Source: Halpernia humi (lineage in GTDB: Bacteria; Bacteroidota; Bacteroidia; Flavobacteriales; Weeksellaceae). Taken from it: a stretch of DNA of 64,000 nt. The DNA is taken from positions 930,001 to 994,000 of the forward strand of contig NZ_FNUS01000001.1 in NCBI RefSeq assembly GCF_900108025.1, written 5' to 3'. Both the position numbers and the translations under genes were made by a program. This document shows, one piece after another, positions 34,622 to 45,096 of this stretch; positions within the stretch are counted from its first letter, which is position 1, and each line of letters starts with the position of its first letter. The notes under the pieces were generated by a model that did no database searches, was not told where the DNA came from, and worked only from the letters and a program-made list of their open reading frames with translations.

Positions 34622-36991
34622 ATGAAATTTCTTTCAACATTACTTTCTCTTTTAATATCGACTGTGCTATTTTCGCAAGACATTAAGAACAACCCCACGA
34701 GCAATCATGGGAATAAGTTTGAGGCTTTGGGCACCATTTTGCCCTCACCAAATGTTTACAGAACGGCTTCTGGCGCACCTGGACACGAATATTATACCAA
34801 CAGAGCAGATTATGATATTTCCGCATATTTGGATGAAGACAAAAGAAATCTGAAGGGTTCAGAAACCATCACTTATTACAATAACTCACCCGACGATTTA
34901 GATTACATCTGGATGCAATTGGATGAAAATGAACAATCTAGCATAAAAAATGCTGGTTATGATGATAGTTCTACTTTACCCAAAATTACTATAACAGAAG
35001 GGTTAAAAACTACAGATCTACCTGCAAAAGACAATGGATATGGTGTGAATTTGGAGAAAATAACGCTCGCAGACGGAACGCCACTTTCATACACTGTCAA
35101 TAAAACCATGATGCGAATCGATTTGCCTAAAATTCTAAAAAAAGGTGAAAAATTAGTCTTTAAAATAGATTGGAATTACAATATCGCAAACCGCATAGAA
35201 AAAGGCGGCAGAGGCGGTTACGAATATTTCCCTGAAGATGGAAATGACTTATATACAATAACGCAATGGTATCCTAGAATGTGCGTCTATAGCGATTTTA
35301 AAGGTTGGCAAAATAACCAGTTCACGGGAAGAGGAGAATTTGCTCTAGAATTTGGAAATTATAAAGTATCAATGAACGTTCCTGCCGATCATATCGTAAC
35401 GGGAACCGGACAAGGAAAAAACTATAAAGACGTATTGACAAGCGCACAATATGCAAGATGGCAAAAAGCCCAAAACGCTTCTGAACCTGTAGAAATCGTA
35501 ACCTTGGCGGAAGCAAAAAATGCAGAAAAACACAAATCTAAAGAAAGAAAAATTTGGAAATTTGAAGCCAATGACGTTCGTGATTTTGCCTGGACGTCTT
35601 CCCGAAAATTCATTTGGGACGGTATGAAAGTGACCATTCCAGAAAATAATAATCAGGTAATGGCGATGAGTTTTTACCCAAAAGAAGCCTACGGTTTATA
35701 TAGAAAATATTCTACAAAATTAGTCGCACATACCATCAAAACGTATTCAGAATTTACAATTCCATATCCATATCCCGTTGCACAATCCATTGAAGCGGCA
35801 AACGGGATGGAATACCCGATGATTTGCTTTAATTATGGAAGAACCGAAAAAGACGGCACTTATTCCGAAGGTATCAAAAACGGAATGATTGGCGTAATTA
35901 TTCACGAAGTGGGACATAATTTTTTCCCAATGATCATCAATTCCGACGAAAGACAATGGACTTGGATGGATGAAGGTTTAAACACTTTTGTAGAATATTT
36001 AACAGAGGAAAAATGGGACAATAAATTTCCCTCAAAACGTGGCCCCGCTTATACGATTGTAGATTACATGAAATTGCCAAAAGACCAATTGGAACCGATT
36101 ATGACGAACTCTGAAAACATTGTGCGATTTGGTCCAAATGCCTACTCAAAACCTGCAACTGGGCTTAATATTTTGCGGGAAACCATTATGGGCAGAGAAT
36201 TATTCGACAAAGCCTTTAAAACTTATGCAAAAAGATGGGCATTTAAACATCCAGAACCGGCAGATTTTTTCAGAACAATGAATGATGCAAGTGCAGAAAA
36301 CCTCGATTGGTTTTGGCGCGGTTGGTTTTATGGCATAGAACCTTGCGATATTTCTATTGATAAAGTGACCGTTGCATCTGGAGATTTTGACACTTCACCA
36401 GAAGGCAGAAAAATGACTTACACAGTTGATAAACCTTTAAAACCTAGTTTTGATGATATTTCTAAAATAAGAAACAGGGAAGATAAAACCATAAAATTTG
36501 CTGCAGATCAAGATAAAGCGACGCAAGATTTCTACTACCGTTATGACCGTGGAATGGAAACTGTGGATACCGACAAAAAATATGAATTAGCCAATAATAA
36601 TTTAGAAAAACCATCTGCAAAAGAAAAAGCAGATCTAAGCGATATTTACGGCTACCAAATAGATTTTAGCAATAAAGGAGGTTTGGTAATGCCCATTATT
36701 TTAGAATTTACTTTTGAAGATGGAAGCAAATTAGAAGATAAATCTTCCGCACAAATTTGGCGCAAAAACGAAAACAAAGTGTCGAAAACTTATTATTTTA
36801 AAAAGAAATTAAAATCAATTCAACTAGATCCAATGCAAGAAACCGCAGATATTGATACTTCAAACAATTATTGGGGCGATATTCCTGCACCGACTTCTAA
36901 ATTCCAAGTTTTTAAACAAAAAATGGCGAACGCTGGAAGAGGCACTTCAAACGGAAAAGTAAACCCAATGCAGGCTGCAGGGAAAAAATAA
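34622..36991 (+). CDS. M1 family metallopeptidase, exported
   Basis: 789 residues. Signal peptide MKFLSTLLSLLISTVLFSQ, an N-terminal beta-domain (ISAYLDEDKRNLKGSETITYYNNSPDDL), and the gluzincin site HEVGH (428-432) with the third zinc ligand Glu451 exactly 19 residues after the last His (MDEGLNTFVEY). The catalytic Glu429 is present. The GxMEN substrate motif reads GMEYPMI (NGMEYP), a common variant. The C-terminal ~200 residues are rich in Lys and Asp and not a T9SS sorting domain, so the enzyme is probably periplasmic or released. Own promoter and terminator. Confidence 0.92.
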   Translation: MKFLSTLLSLLISTVLFSQDIKNNPTSNHGNKFEALGTILPSPNVYRTASGAPGHEYYTNRADYDISAYLDEDKRNLKGSETITYYNNSPDDLDYIWMQLDENEQSSIKNAGYDDSSTLPKITITEGLKTTDLPAKDNGYGVNLEKITLADGTPLSYTVNKTMMRIDLPKILKKGEKLVFKIDWNYNIANRIEKGGRGGYEYFPEDGNDLYTITQWYPRMCVYSDFKGWQNNQFTGRGEFALEFGNYKVSMNVPADHIVTGTGQGKNYKDVLTSAQYARWQKAQNASEPVEIVTLAEAKNAEKHKSKERKIWKFEANDVRDFAWTSSRKFIWDGMKVTIPENNNQVMAMSFYPKEAYGLYRKYSTKLVAHTIKTYSEFTIPYPYPVAQSIEAANGMEYPMICFNYGRTEKDGTYSEGIKNGMIGVIIHEVGHNFFPMIINSDERQWTWMDEGLNTFVEYLTEEKWDNKFPSKRGPAYTIVDYMKLPKDQLEPIMTNSENIVRFGPNAYSKPATGLNILRETIMGRELFDKAFKTYAKRWAFKHPEPADFFRTMNDASAENLDWFWRGWFYGIEPCDISIDKVTVASGDFDTSPEGRKMTYTVDKPLKPSFDDISKIRNREDKTIKFAADQDKATQDFYYRYDRGMETVDTDKKYELANNNLEKPSAKEKADLSDIYGYQIDFSNKGGLVMPIILEFTFEDGSKLEDKSSAQIWRKNENKVSKTYYFKKKLKSIQLDPMQETADIDTSNNYWGDIPAPTSKFQVFKQKMANAGRGTSNGKVNPMQAAGKK

Positions 36992-37014
36992 TTTTCAAAA
37001 ACTTTTAAAATACC

Positions 37015-37048
37015 AAAAAATGCTGAATTTATTTTCAGCATTTTTTTT
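37015..37048 (+). terminator. Terminator of the M1 peptidase
   Basis: aaaatgctgaa / ttcagcatttt stem with loop tttatt, followed by eight T. Confidence 0.85.
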
Positions 37049-37096
37049 GTTGAAAATTTTGAAAAAAAATGCATTTTAGTGGCGTTTGACAAAGGT

Positions 37097-37166
37097 CTTC
37101 GACAGGCTCAGACTGACATCGCTAGAAATGAAATTCTATTAACGTGTCACACTGAGCCTATAGAAG
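37097..37166. repeat. Inverted-repeat element (ttcgacaggctcag type)
   Basis: Arms cttcgacaggctcagactgaca (37097-37118) and its imperfect inverse complement (37145-37166), about 26 bases apart. This resembles dispersed 'cttcgacaggctcag' intergenic repeats of Bacteroidota (recalled, not checked). The remaining bases to 37384 are AT-rich with nothing recognised. Confidence 0.55.
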
Positions 37167-37384
37167 TGCATTGTTTAATTATAAAATTAAGTTTCAGTGC
37201 CATTTGGTGAAAGTTTTATTTTTAAACCATTTTTCTACTCAATAATTCTGAATTATTTAAGATTTCAATGTAATGAATCTTGTTTTATAGTTGTTCTATA
37301 ATTGGAAACAAAAAACAAATTAAACTTTTAGTATTGATAATCAATTATTTAAATTACATAACTTGTTATTTTTACTACTTTGTA

Positions 37385-37416
37385 TTGCATATTACTATAA
37401 TATTATTATATCTTTG
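37385..37416 (+). promoter_or_regulatory. Promoter of the TonB-dependent receptor gene
   Basis: TTG (37385-37387), 21-base spacer, TATCTTTG (37409-37416). The leader is about 105 nt and contains a 6-bp inverted repeat, gccgca (37460-37465) and tgcggc (37495-37500), followed by a T run; it is short and its meaning is unclear. Confidence 0.5.
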
Positions 37417-37526
37417 CAATGTCAATTAATAAGAAAACGAAACAACCGATAAAATAAAAGCCGCAAAAACTGATAATCAAAAAAAACTAATAACTGCGGC
37501 CTATATTTTTTTTAAAAAACTTAATT

Positions 37527-39728
37527 ATGAAAATTGTAATCACTTCACTCGCGCTTCTCGCCAGTTCCATTTTATTCGCACAAGAAAGCGCGAAAACAGA
37601 TTCTACACAAACCAAAAAAATAGATGAAGTTGTAATGACAAAACGGGTTTTTGAGAAAAAAGCCGATAGAATGATATTTGATGTAGCGCACTCGCCCATC
37701 GCAAAAGGAACGACCGCTTTTGATTTGTTAAAAGAAACACCTTTGGTTTCTTCCACAGACGACGCCACTTTAAAAATTTTAGGTAAAAATAACGCCCTAA
37801 TTTACATCAATGGTAAAAAAACCAATATGGATGCAGATTCTGTAATAGAAATGCTAAAAAATATGCCATCTGAAAATTTATCAAAAATTGAAGTAATCAC
37901 CGTTCCATCGTCAGAATTTCAAGTGGAAAGCAATGATGGAATTATCAATATTATTTTAAAGAAAAAACAAACCGACGGCTTAAACGGAACCTTAAAATTA
38001 AGCGATGAACAAGCGTATTACAACAAACCGGCTGCTTCTTTAAGTTTAAACTATAGAAAAGGAAAACTTGGTGCTAACGGAAATGTGTACACAAGTTTAT
38101 ACCCGCATCGCCAATTTTATCATTTGAGCAATGGTAACAATGACTATAAAAACACCAGCGTAGGTTCTATTGACGACCCAAATGTGAATGTAGGCGGATA
38201 TGTAAATTTGGATTATCAACTTACAGACAAGCAAAGTATTGGTCTTTCTTATAATACCAGATACAATTGGAGCAATAATTCACGTACTAATCTCAATAAT
38301 TTTTCGCAAGATTTCACTACAAATACTACAAAATCTACAAATACCTATAATGTAGAAGACGCGCATTCTCGCAACAATTCTTTAAACTTAAATTATGAAA
38401 TAAAAACAGATGATGATGGCAGTAAATTAAGCCTAAATGCATCTTACTTAAATTTCCAAAGATTGCAGCAAAATACAAACACAACCACCAATCTCGACAC
38501 TCAAATTATCAACAGACAATTTTTGCAGAAAACACCGCAAAACGTTGATAATTATGGCTTTCAAGCAGATTATATACAAAAATTAAAAAAAGAAACAACA
38601 CTTTCTTTTGGCGGAAATTATAACCATACCAAAACCGATAACGACACAAAATTTGAAAATCTGATCCCACCAACTGGCGAAGATGCAAACCTTTCTAATC
38701 ACTTCGTTTATATGGAAAATATTTCTGGGTTTTACGGCACTTTAGAGAAAAATTTTGGTGAAAAATTTTCAGGGAAAATCGGGACAAGAATTGAACTAAC
38801 GCACAACCAAGGTGACGTTTTAGATAAAGCGGATCCTTATTACCATTTCACAAATAATTATACCAGTTTTCTACCTTATGCAAGTGCGAATTACAATTTT
38901 AATAAAGAAAACTCTCTTTCTTACACATTTTCAAGCAGAGTAAGAAGACCATCTTTTTGGGAACTTAATCCGTCGCGACAATATTTAACGGAAAATAATT
39001 ACATCCAAAATAACCCCTTTATGAAGGCTTCAACTTACTACACACAAGAGTTGAACTACATGTACAAAAGCGCTTACTTTTTGGTTCTTAATCACAGTTA
39101 CGTGAAAGATGATAACGAGCAAATCCCCTTGCAAAAAACCAATGCAAATGGCGATGCAGAACTTCGATATATCAGAACCAACTATGGCGACAAGCAAGAA
39201 TATTCTGCGAGTTTAGGAATGCAAAAAACCTTCTACAAAGGGATTTGGAATATGAATAATAGTTTTAATCTTACGCACGTCATTTTCAAAGGAAGTGTAA
39301 ATGTAGATCCAATTACCAACGAAACTTTCCCAGAATTTAACATTAACAAAAAATCGACCTATTTTATGTTGCAATTGCAAAATAACATTCGTCTTTCTGC
39401 AAAAAAAGATTGGTATTTAGGCGTAAATTATTTCTATTTATCACCACAGGAAATTGCTTTGGGTAAATTAGGCGTTTTGCAAAGCGTGGATTTGTCCCTC
39501 AAAAAAACATTAAAAGATTGGACGTTTATGCTAGAATTAAATGATATTTTCAACACCAATCAAGTAACTATTAATGACTTACAAAGTTCTGGCTATTACA
39601 ATACGGTCTCACAAAACAATTACAACCGCAGCGTAAGTTTAAAAGTAACCTACAATTTTGGCAACAAAAAAGTAGAAAAAGTACGTAAAACCGAAAGCGC
39701 AAACGATGCGATAAAAGATAGAACCTAA
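37527..39728 (+). CDS. TonB-dependent receptor / outer membrane beta-barrel protein
   Basis: 733 residues. Signal peptide MKIVITSLALLASSILFAQ, a plug-like domain (about 30-155) with KIDEVVMTKRVFEKKADRMIFDV, KETPLVSSTDDATLKILGKNNALIYINGKKTNMDADSVIEMLKNMPSENLSKIEVITVPSSEFQVESNDGIINIILKK-type motifs, and a long beta-barrel of the OMP_b-brl_3 type to the C-terminus. There is no N-terminal carboxypeptidase-like regulatory domain, in contrast to many relatives, and no adjacent SusD. The substrate is unknown. Long 5' leader and own promoter suggest separate control, for instance by nutrient state (inference). Confidence 0.88.
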   Translation: MKIVITSLALLASSILFAQESAKTDSTQTKKIDEVVMTKRVFEKKADRMIFDVAHSPIAKGTTAFDLLKETPLVSSTDDATLKILGKNNALIYINGKKTNMDADSVIEMLKNMPSENLSKIEVITVPSSEFQVESNDGIINIILKKKQTDGLNGTLKLSDEQAYYNKPAASLSLNYRKGKLGANGNVYTSLYPHRQFYHLSNGNNDYKNTSVGSIDDPNVNVGGYVNLDYQLTDKQSIGLSYNTRYNWSNNSRTNLNNFSQDFTTNTTKSTNTYNVEDAHSRNNSLNLNYEIKTDDDGSKLSLNASYLNFQRLQQNTNTTTNLDTQIINRQFLQKTPQNVDNYGFQADYIQKLKKETTLSFGGNYNHTKTDNDTKFENLIPPTGEDANLSNHFVYMENISGFYGTLEKNFGEKFSGKIGTRIELTHNQGDVLDKADPYYHFTNNYTSFLPYASANYNFNKENSLSYTFSSRVRRPSFWELNPSRQYLTENNYIQNNPFMKASTYYTQELNYMYKSAYFLVLNHSYVKDDNEQIPLQKTNANGDAELRYIRTNYGDKQEYSASLGMQKTFYKGIWNMNNSFNLTHVIFKGSVNVDPITNETFPEFNINKKSTYFMLQLQNNIRLSAKKDWYLGVNYFYLSPQEIALGKLGVLQSVDLSLKKTLKDWTFMLELNDIFNTNQVTINDLQSSGYYNTVSQNNYNRSVSLKVTYNFGNKKVEKVRKTESANDAIKDRT

Positions 39729-39757
39729 ATTAAATTTTTCATTAAAAATTTTTTCAT

Positions 39758-39789
39758 TAAAAATCACGGAAGACATTTCGTGATTTTTT
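39758..39789. terminator. Bidirectional terminator between convergent genes
   Basis: aaaatcacggaa / tttcgtgatttt stem with loop gaca, A and T runs on both sides, between the TonB-dependent receptor and the convergent TPR gene. Confidence 0.8.
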
Positions 39790-39827
39790 GCTTTTGCGGA
39801 AAATTCTCAATGAGAATATCACTTCAT

Positions 39828-41036
39828 CTAAAAATCTACATTTTCCTCTCCCAAATCCGAAAGCAGTTCCGAAAAATGAACATCTAAAAAATCAATCGGA
39901 ATAGTTTGATTTTCATACGCCAACTCATAATTTTTTTTCGCTTCTTCTAAATTCCCTTTTTTGTGAAAATATAAGCCAAAATTTCTACAAGAATAACCTT
40001 TATTGTTTGTTCCTGTTTTTAGGGCTTCATTCAAATATTTAAAACCTTCTTCCAATTCGCCTTGTAAAATTAAAGCATAACCTAAATTATCATTAGCAAA
40101 GCCAAAATTGTCTCTCATTTCAATGGCTTCTCGAAAATACGGAATGCTTTCTTCTACAAAACCTTCTTTCAATTTTCGATATCCAAAATTATTTTTTCTA
40201 GTGGCAAATAAAATGTTTTCTTCTGCACTTTGAATTGTATTTTTTAGTGATTCTGTAATAATTTCGCTTTTTTCGATTGAGATTTTCGGATTTATTTCTA
40301 AGGAATTTATTTCTTTAAGTAAATTATTAAGTCGGAAATTAGATTCAATATTCCGCATTAATTCAACATTATTTTTCTGGATTTCATTAGGTAAATGTTT
40401 AATCCAATTAAAATTAGAATTGGGAAATAATTTGCAACAGAATGCAAAAGAATACAAAATATTTTCGGGCAACATTGGTGATGAAAAATGCCATTGTGTT
40501 TTCCTAAAACCGCTTCTTACAAAACCAACTTCATATCTGTTTTCAAAGAGAATAATACCGAAACCAAAATAAACGCCAGCTAAATACAAAAAATGTTCAG
40601 AAATATTTTTTTCATCTTTAAATAATTGATAAGTCATTAATTTTACTCTAATAAACTCAATTACTAAGTTGTAAATTATTTTTTTCTGCGTAATTTTTAG
40701 TGAATTTGCGATGAAAAAACAAAATTCATTTTCGTTTGGAACAGTAACTTGTATTTCATTGGTTTCTCCCTGTGAAGCAATAGCATAAATTGAACTGTCT
40801 GTTAAATCATAACTTGTTTCAAGGGTAATTTTTTTACTGTTTAAATCTAAAATTGAAATTAAATCTTCAAAAATATTTTCTAATTCAAATTTTTTAGAAC
40901 TGAAAGTTTTCGGGAAATACTGTTCATTAATAATAATTTGTTCCCCTTTATTTTTAGGAAAACCACATTCTTTTAATAGAATTAAAAAACTGGTTTCCAC
41001 CCAATTTCTTCGGCTTTTTTCTGTTCTAAAATCCAT
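39828..41036 (-). CDS. TPR-repeat protein of unknown function
   Basis: 402 residues without signal peptide or membrane segment. The N-terminal ~270 residues are not recognised. The C-terminal part (about 285-385) carries three tetratricopeptide-like units: AEENILFATRKNNFGYRKLKEG, SIPYFREAIEMRDNFGFANDNLGYALILQGELEEGFKYLNEAL and NKGYSCRNFGLYFHKKGNLEEAKKNYELAYE. Likely a cytosolic protein-protein interaction protein. It lies 60 bases downstream of the mutase gene on the same strand, so co-transcription is possible. Confidence 0.75.
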   Translation of the reverse strand: MDFRTEKSRRNWVETSFLILLKECGFPKNKGEQIIINEQYFPKTFSSKKFELENIFEDLISILDLNSKKITLETSYDLTDSSIYAIASQGETNEIQVTVPNENEFCFFIANSLKITQKKIIYNLVIEFIRVKLMTYQLFKDEKNISEHFLYLAGVYFGFGIILFENRYEVGFVRSGFRKTQWHFSSPMLPENILYSFAFCCKLFPNSNFNWIKHLPNEIQKNNVELMRNIESNFRLNNLLKEINSLEINPKISIEKSEIITESLKNTIQSAEENILFATRKNNFGYRKLKEGFVEESIPYFREAIEMRDNFGFANDNLGYALILQGELEEGFKYLNEALKTGTNNKGYSCRNFGLYFHKKGNLEEAKKNYELAYENQTIPIDFLDVHFSELLSDLGEENVDF

Positions 41037-41096
41037 TTTTAATGCGAAAAAAAATTATTTAATTATTAGACGCGATAAATCGCGTCTCTATCATTT

Positions 41097-44000
41097 TTAC
41101 ATATTCCGTCTGTATCTTCCGCCCACTTCAAACAATGCATTCGTAATTTCACCAAGCGAACAATATTTCCCCGCTTCCATCATTACTTCAAATAAATTTT
41201 CTTGGTTAATGGCTGCGTGTTGCAAATCTTCCAAAACTTTTGCAGATTTCTCTTTGTGTGCTTGCTGATAATTTTTCAAATTCGCAATTTGGATTTTTTT
41301 CTCTTCATCCGTAGAACGCATCACTTCTTTCGGCAAAACTGTTGGCGAACCGTCTTTCCCCAAGAACGTATTTACCCCGATAATCGGAAATTCACCCGTA
41401 TGTTTCAGCCATTCATAATGCATCGATTCTTCCTGAATTTTTGAACGTTGATACATCGTTTCCATCGCACCCAAAACACCGCCTCTCTCGGTAATTTTAT
41501 CAAATTCTGCGTAAACGGCTTCTTCCACTAGATCCGTCAATTCTTCAATAATAAAAGAACCTTGCAGCGGATTTTCATTTTTCGCCAAACCTAATTCTTT
41601 GTTAATGATTAACTGAATAGCCATCGCTCTTCGAACAGATGCTTCAGTCGGCGTCGTAATCGCTTCGTCGTACGCGTTGGTGTGAAGTGAATTACAATTA
41701 TCATAAATGGCGTAAAGCGCTTGCAAAGTGGTTCTGATGTCATTAAAATCAATTTCTTGCGCATGCAAAGAACGCCCGGAAGTTTGGATGTGGTATTTTA
41801 ACATTTGGCTTCTTTCATCGGCACCATATTTCAGTTTCATGGCTTTTGCCCAAATTCTTCGTGCCACTCTACCAATTACAGCATATTCCGGATCAATTCC
41901 GTTGGAAAAAAAGAAAGATAAATTTGGTGCAAAATCATTAATATTCATTCCTCGACTCAAATAATATTCCACATAAGTAAAACCATTCGAGAGCGTAAAA
42001 GCCAGTTGCGAGATGGGATTTGCGCCTGCTTCTGCAATGTGATACCCGGAAATAGAAACCGAATAAAAATTTCGCACTTTATTGTCGATAAAATATTGTT
42101 GCACATCGCCCATTAATCTCAATGCAAATTCCGTTGAAAAAATACAAGTATTTTGCGCTTGATCTTCTTTTAAAATATCCGCTTGAACTGTTCCACGAAC
42201 TGTTGCAATCGTTTTTGCTTTTATATCGGCATAAATATTTGAAGGTAAAACCTCGTCGCCAGTTAAACCTAACAATTTTAGACCTAAACCATTATTTGTT
42301 GGGGGCAATTCGCCTGTATAAACCGGTCTATTTAAATTTTTATCGTCGTATTTTTCTTTTAATTTTGCTTCTACTAAATGTTCTAAACCATTTTCAGCAA
42401 TATATTTTTCACAATTCTGATCGATTGCCGCATTCATAAAAAACGCTAAAAGCATCGGCGCAGGTCCATTAATCGTCATTGAAACGGAACACATCGCATT
42501 AACCAAATCAAAACCAGAATACAATTTTTTTGCATCATCTAATGTCGCAATTGAAACGCCCGCATTTCCAATTTTTCCGTAAATATCGGGTGGCAGCGCG
42601 GGATCTTGTCCGTAAAGTGTTACAGAATCAAAAGCCGTAGAAAGCCTTTTGGCAGGCATATCTGCGGAAACATAATGAAATCTTCGGTTCGTTCTTTCTG
42701 GGCCGCCTTCACCCGCAAACATTCTTGTCGGATCTTCGCCAGTTCTTTTAAATGGATAAATTCCCGCCGTAAACGGAAATTGTCCGGGCACATTTTCTTG
42801 TCCTTTCCATTGGATTAAATCGCCCCAATCTTGAAATTTTGGTAAAGAAATTTTCGGAATTTTTAAGCCTGATAAACTTTTGGAAGAAGTTTCTGCTTTA
42901 ATTTCTTTGCCACGAACGAAGTAAGAATATTCGTCTTCGCGCATTTTTTCCTTAAAGTTTTTCCAGCCTTTTAAGAATAAAATATTTTCTTCTGAAAGTT
43001 CTTTTTTTGTTTTAAGATAAACTTTTTCTAATTTTTCAGTCGTGGCTTTATCGTCTGTGATTAAATTTTTCGCGCCATCAATCAAATACATTCTTTTTGC
43101 CGTTAATGCCTGATTTTTAACATCTTCATCGTAAGCACGGTTATTATCCACAATTTCAGAGAGATAACGAACGCGTCGCGGCGGAATAATTGTGGTTTCT
43201 TCCTGGTGATTTTGTTCTACATATTCGTTAAAATTAAGTTCAGGGAATTTTGTATTTAATTTTTGAATTAAGATATTAAACAATTCCGTGGTTCCCCAAT
43301 CGTTAAACTGACTGGCTTTTGTGGAAAAAACCGGCATTTCATCCAAAGTTTTTTCAAATAAAAGATGATTTCTTTGGTATTGTTTTCTAACGGCTTGTAT
43401 GGCGTCTAATGCGCCGCGTTTATCGGATTTATTTAAAGCAATTAAATCTGCATAATCCAGCATATCAATTTTTTCCAGTTGCGTAGAAGCGCCATATTCC
43501 GGCGTCATTACATACATTGAAAGATCAGCAATTTCTGTAATTTCAGAACCAGATTGTCCGATACCAGAAGTTTCTAAAATAATCGCGTCTGGCTCGGCTA
43601 ATTTTAAAATATTTAAAGCCGAATGAATGTAAGGCGAAACCGAAACATTATTTTCCCGAGTAGCCATAGAACGCATATAAACACGTTTGTCATTAATAGA
43701 ATTCATGCGGATTCTATCGCCTAAAAGCGCGCCGCCGGTTTTTTTCTTGGAAGGATCAATAGAAATTATCGCGATTTTTCTGTCCGGATTTGAACGTAAA
43801 AAACGCCGAACCAATTCGTCCGTTAATGAAGATTTTCCTGCGCCGCCGGTTCCTGTAATTCCAATAATTGGGATTTTTGAATATTTTTCATTTTCTGAAA
43901 CGGTGGAATCTATTTTTTTAACCAAATCTTGTTTTTCATCTGAAAAATTTTCAACGGCAGAAATGACTTCTGCAATGGTTTTCGAATCTTCAAAATTAAT

Positions 44001-44471
44001 TTTATCTAAATCTTCAACCTGAATATCTCGACCAGTTGGAAAATCACTTTGTTTTACCAAATCATCTATCATTCCTTGCAAACCGAGTTCGCGTCCATCA
44101 TCTGGGGAATAAATTCGGTCGATGCCGTAATCCATTAAATCCTTGATTTCTTCCGGCAAAATTACTCCGCCACCGCCACCGAAAATTTTAATTTGAGGCG
44201 CATTTTTTTCACGTAAAAGATCATAAATATATTTAAAATATTCATTGTGACCGCCTTGGTAAGAAGTTAAAGCAATTGCGTTTGCATCTTCTTGTATAGC
44301 GCAGTTTACAACTTCTTCGGCAGATTTATCGTGACCAAGATGAATGACTTCACAACCTGTTCCTTGAATCACGCGTCGCATAATATTGATCGCGGCATCG
44401 TGACCATCAAAAAGCGAGGCTGCTGTTACAATTCTTACTTTATTTTTTGGTGTATAATTTTCAGTTGACAT
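41097..44471 (-). CDS. icmF: Fused cobalamin-dependent acyl-CoA mutase, IcmF type
   Basis: 1124 residues from Met at 44471; the in-frame Met at 44492 lies upstream of the -7 element and is rejected. Order: B12-binding domain (about 10-140; [11 protein letters not shown], then ALTSYQGGH and IFGGGGGV), MeaB-like G-protein chaperone (about 200-400; Walker [34 protein letters not shown]), then the acyl-CoA mutase barrel (about 560-1090). This is the IcmF architecture, with the chaperone fused. In the substrate pocket the position of MCM Tyr89 is Tyr572 (AGIYPFKR) and that of MCM Arg207 is Gln773 ([10 protein letters not shown]). Classical isobutyryl-CoA mutases have Phe/Gln and methylmalonyl-CoA mutases Tyr/Arg. 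The substrate therefore cannot be named with confidence; the symbol refers to the architecture. Confidence 0.92.
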   Translation of the reverse strand: MSTENYTPKNKVRIVTAASLFDGHDAAINIMRRVIQGTGCEVIHLGHDKSAEEVVNCAIQEDANAIALTSYQGGHNEYFKYIYDLLREKNAPQIKIFGGGGGVILPEEIKDLMDYGIDRIYSPDDGRELGLQGMIDDLVKQSDFPTGRDIQVEDLDKINFEDSKTIAEVISAVENFSDEKQDLVKKIDSTVSENEKYSKIPIIGITGTGGAGKSSLTDELVRRFLRSNPDRKIAIISIDPSKKKTGGALLGDRIRMNSINDKRVYMRSMATRENNVSVSPYIHSALNILKLAEPDAIILETSGIGQSGSEITEIADLSMYVMTPEYGASTQLEKIDMLDYADLIALNKSDKRGALDAIQAVRKQYQRNHLLFEKTLDEMPVFSTKASQFNDWGTTELFNILIQKLNTKFPELNFNEYVEQNHQEETTIIPPRRVRYLSEIVDNNRAYDEDVKNQALTAKRMYLIDGAKNLITDDKATTEKLEKVYLKTKKELSEENILFLKGWKNFKEKMREDEYSYFVRGKEIKAETSSKSLSGLKIPKISLPKFQDWGDLIQWKGQENVPGQFPFTAGIYPFKRTGEDPTRMFAGEGGPERTNRRFHYVSADMPAKRLSTAFDSVTLYGQDPALPPDIYGKIGNAGVSIATLDDAKKLYSGFDLVNAMCSVSMTINGPAPMLLAFFMNAAIDQNCEKYIAENGLEHLVEAKLKEKYDDKNLNRPVYTGELPPTNNGLGLKLLGLTGDEVLPSNIYADIKAKTIATVRGTVQADILKEDQAQNTCIFSTEFALRLMGDVQQYFIDNKVRNFYSVSISGYHIAEAGANPISQLAFTLSNGFTYVEYYLSRGMNINDFAPNLSFFFSNGIDPEYAVIGRVARRIWAKAMKLKYGADERSQMLKYHIQTSGRSLHAQEIDFNDIRTTLQALYAIYDNCNSLHTNAYDEAITTPTEASVRRAMAIQLIINKELGLAKNENPLQGSFIIEELTDLVEEAVYAEFDKITERGGVLGAMETMYQRSKIQEESMHYEWLKHTGEFPIIGVNTFLGKDGSPTVLPKEVMRSTDEEKKIQIANLKNYQQAHKEKSAKVLEDLQHAAINQENLFEVMMEAGKYCSLGEITNALFEVGGRYRRNM

Positions 44472-44489
44472 AATAATTTTGGTAAAGTT

Positions 44490-44497
44490 CAAAGATA
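44490..44497 (-). promoter_or_regulatory. -7 element of the mutase gene
   Basis: TATCTTTG on the minus strand, 18 bases before ATG 44471, with TTG 16 bases upstream. Supports the shorter start. Confidence 0.55.
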
Positions 44498-44623
44498 ATG
44501 ATTATCTAAAAGACAATAAAACAATTCCATATTTCATTTACAAAATCAATAAAAAAAGAAGCGAAATTTTATGGCTAAAAAACTCCATTTTTAATTAATA
44601 AAAAAGACCAAATCTGATATTCT

Positions 44624-44631
44624 TATCTTTG
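44624..44631 (+). promoter_or_regulatory. -7 element of the acetyltransferase-racemase pair
   Basis: TATCTTTG, 24 bases before ATG 44656. No -33 TTTG at the usual spacing. Confidence 0.45.
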
Positions 44632-44655
44632 TGCTAGAATTTTTAAAAAATAATA

Positions 44656-45096
44656 ATGTTAAATTTTGAAACGTACACACCAGAAAGCAAACCCACAAAC
44701 GAAGAAAAAGAGGCCGTTGCCAATTTTTTGTTTAAAAGTTTGGAGCAATATGGCGATCCAAAAGCAGATATTTTAAAATGTATGGACTACGCTTTGAAAG
44801 AGACCGTTTCTTTTGGTGGATTTATTTGTGTTGCTTTTTTAGAAGATAAAATTGTGGGCGCAGTAATTATCAACCAAACCGGAATGAAAGATTATATCCC
44901 CGAAAATATCTTGGTTTATATTGCCACTGATGCAGAAAAACGCGGACAAGGAATCGGGCGACAATTGATGGAAAAAGCCATTGCAACAGCAAAAGGAAAC
45001 ATTGCACTTCATGTGGAACCCGATAATCCAGCGAAAAAATTGTACGAAAAATTGGGCTTTACGAATAAATATTTAGAAATGAGATTGGTGAAATAA
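44656..45096 (+). CDS. GNAT-family N-acetyltransferase
   Basis: 146 residues of the ordinary GNAT fold: FLFKSLEQYGDPKADI, GGFICVAFLEDKIVGAVIIN, the acetyl-CoA-binding loop EKRGQGIGRQLMEKAI (about 95-110), and HVEPDNPAKKLYEKLGFTNKYLEM at the end. Its stop codon overlaps the next start (TAATG), so translation with the racemase is coupled. The substrate is unknown; the pairing with a racemase suggests it acts on a D- or L-amino acid or amine (inference). Confidence 0.85.
   Translation: MLNFETYTPESKPTNEEKEAVANFLFKSLEQYGDPKADILKCMDYALKETVSFGGFICVAFLEDKIVGAVIINQTGMKDYIPENILVYIATDAEKRGQGIGRQLMEKAIATAKGNIALHVEPDNPAKKLYEKLGFTNKYLEMRLVK

Noticed and set aside
37460-37500. Riboswitch or attenuator in the TonB-receptor leader
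   Set aside because: Only a 6-bp stem with a 29-base loop; too weak to call a regulatory RNA.
44472-44492. Upstream in-frame Met for the IcmF-type mutase
   Set aside because: The TATCTTTG -7 element at 44490-44497 overlaps it; MSTENYTPK is the more natural start.
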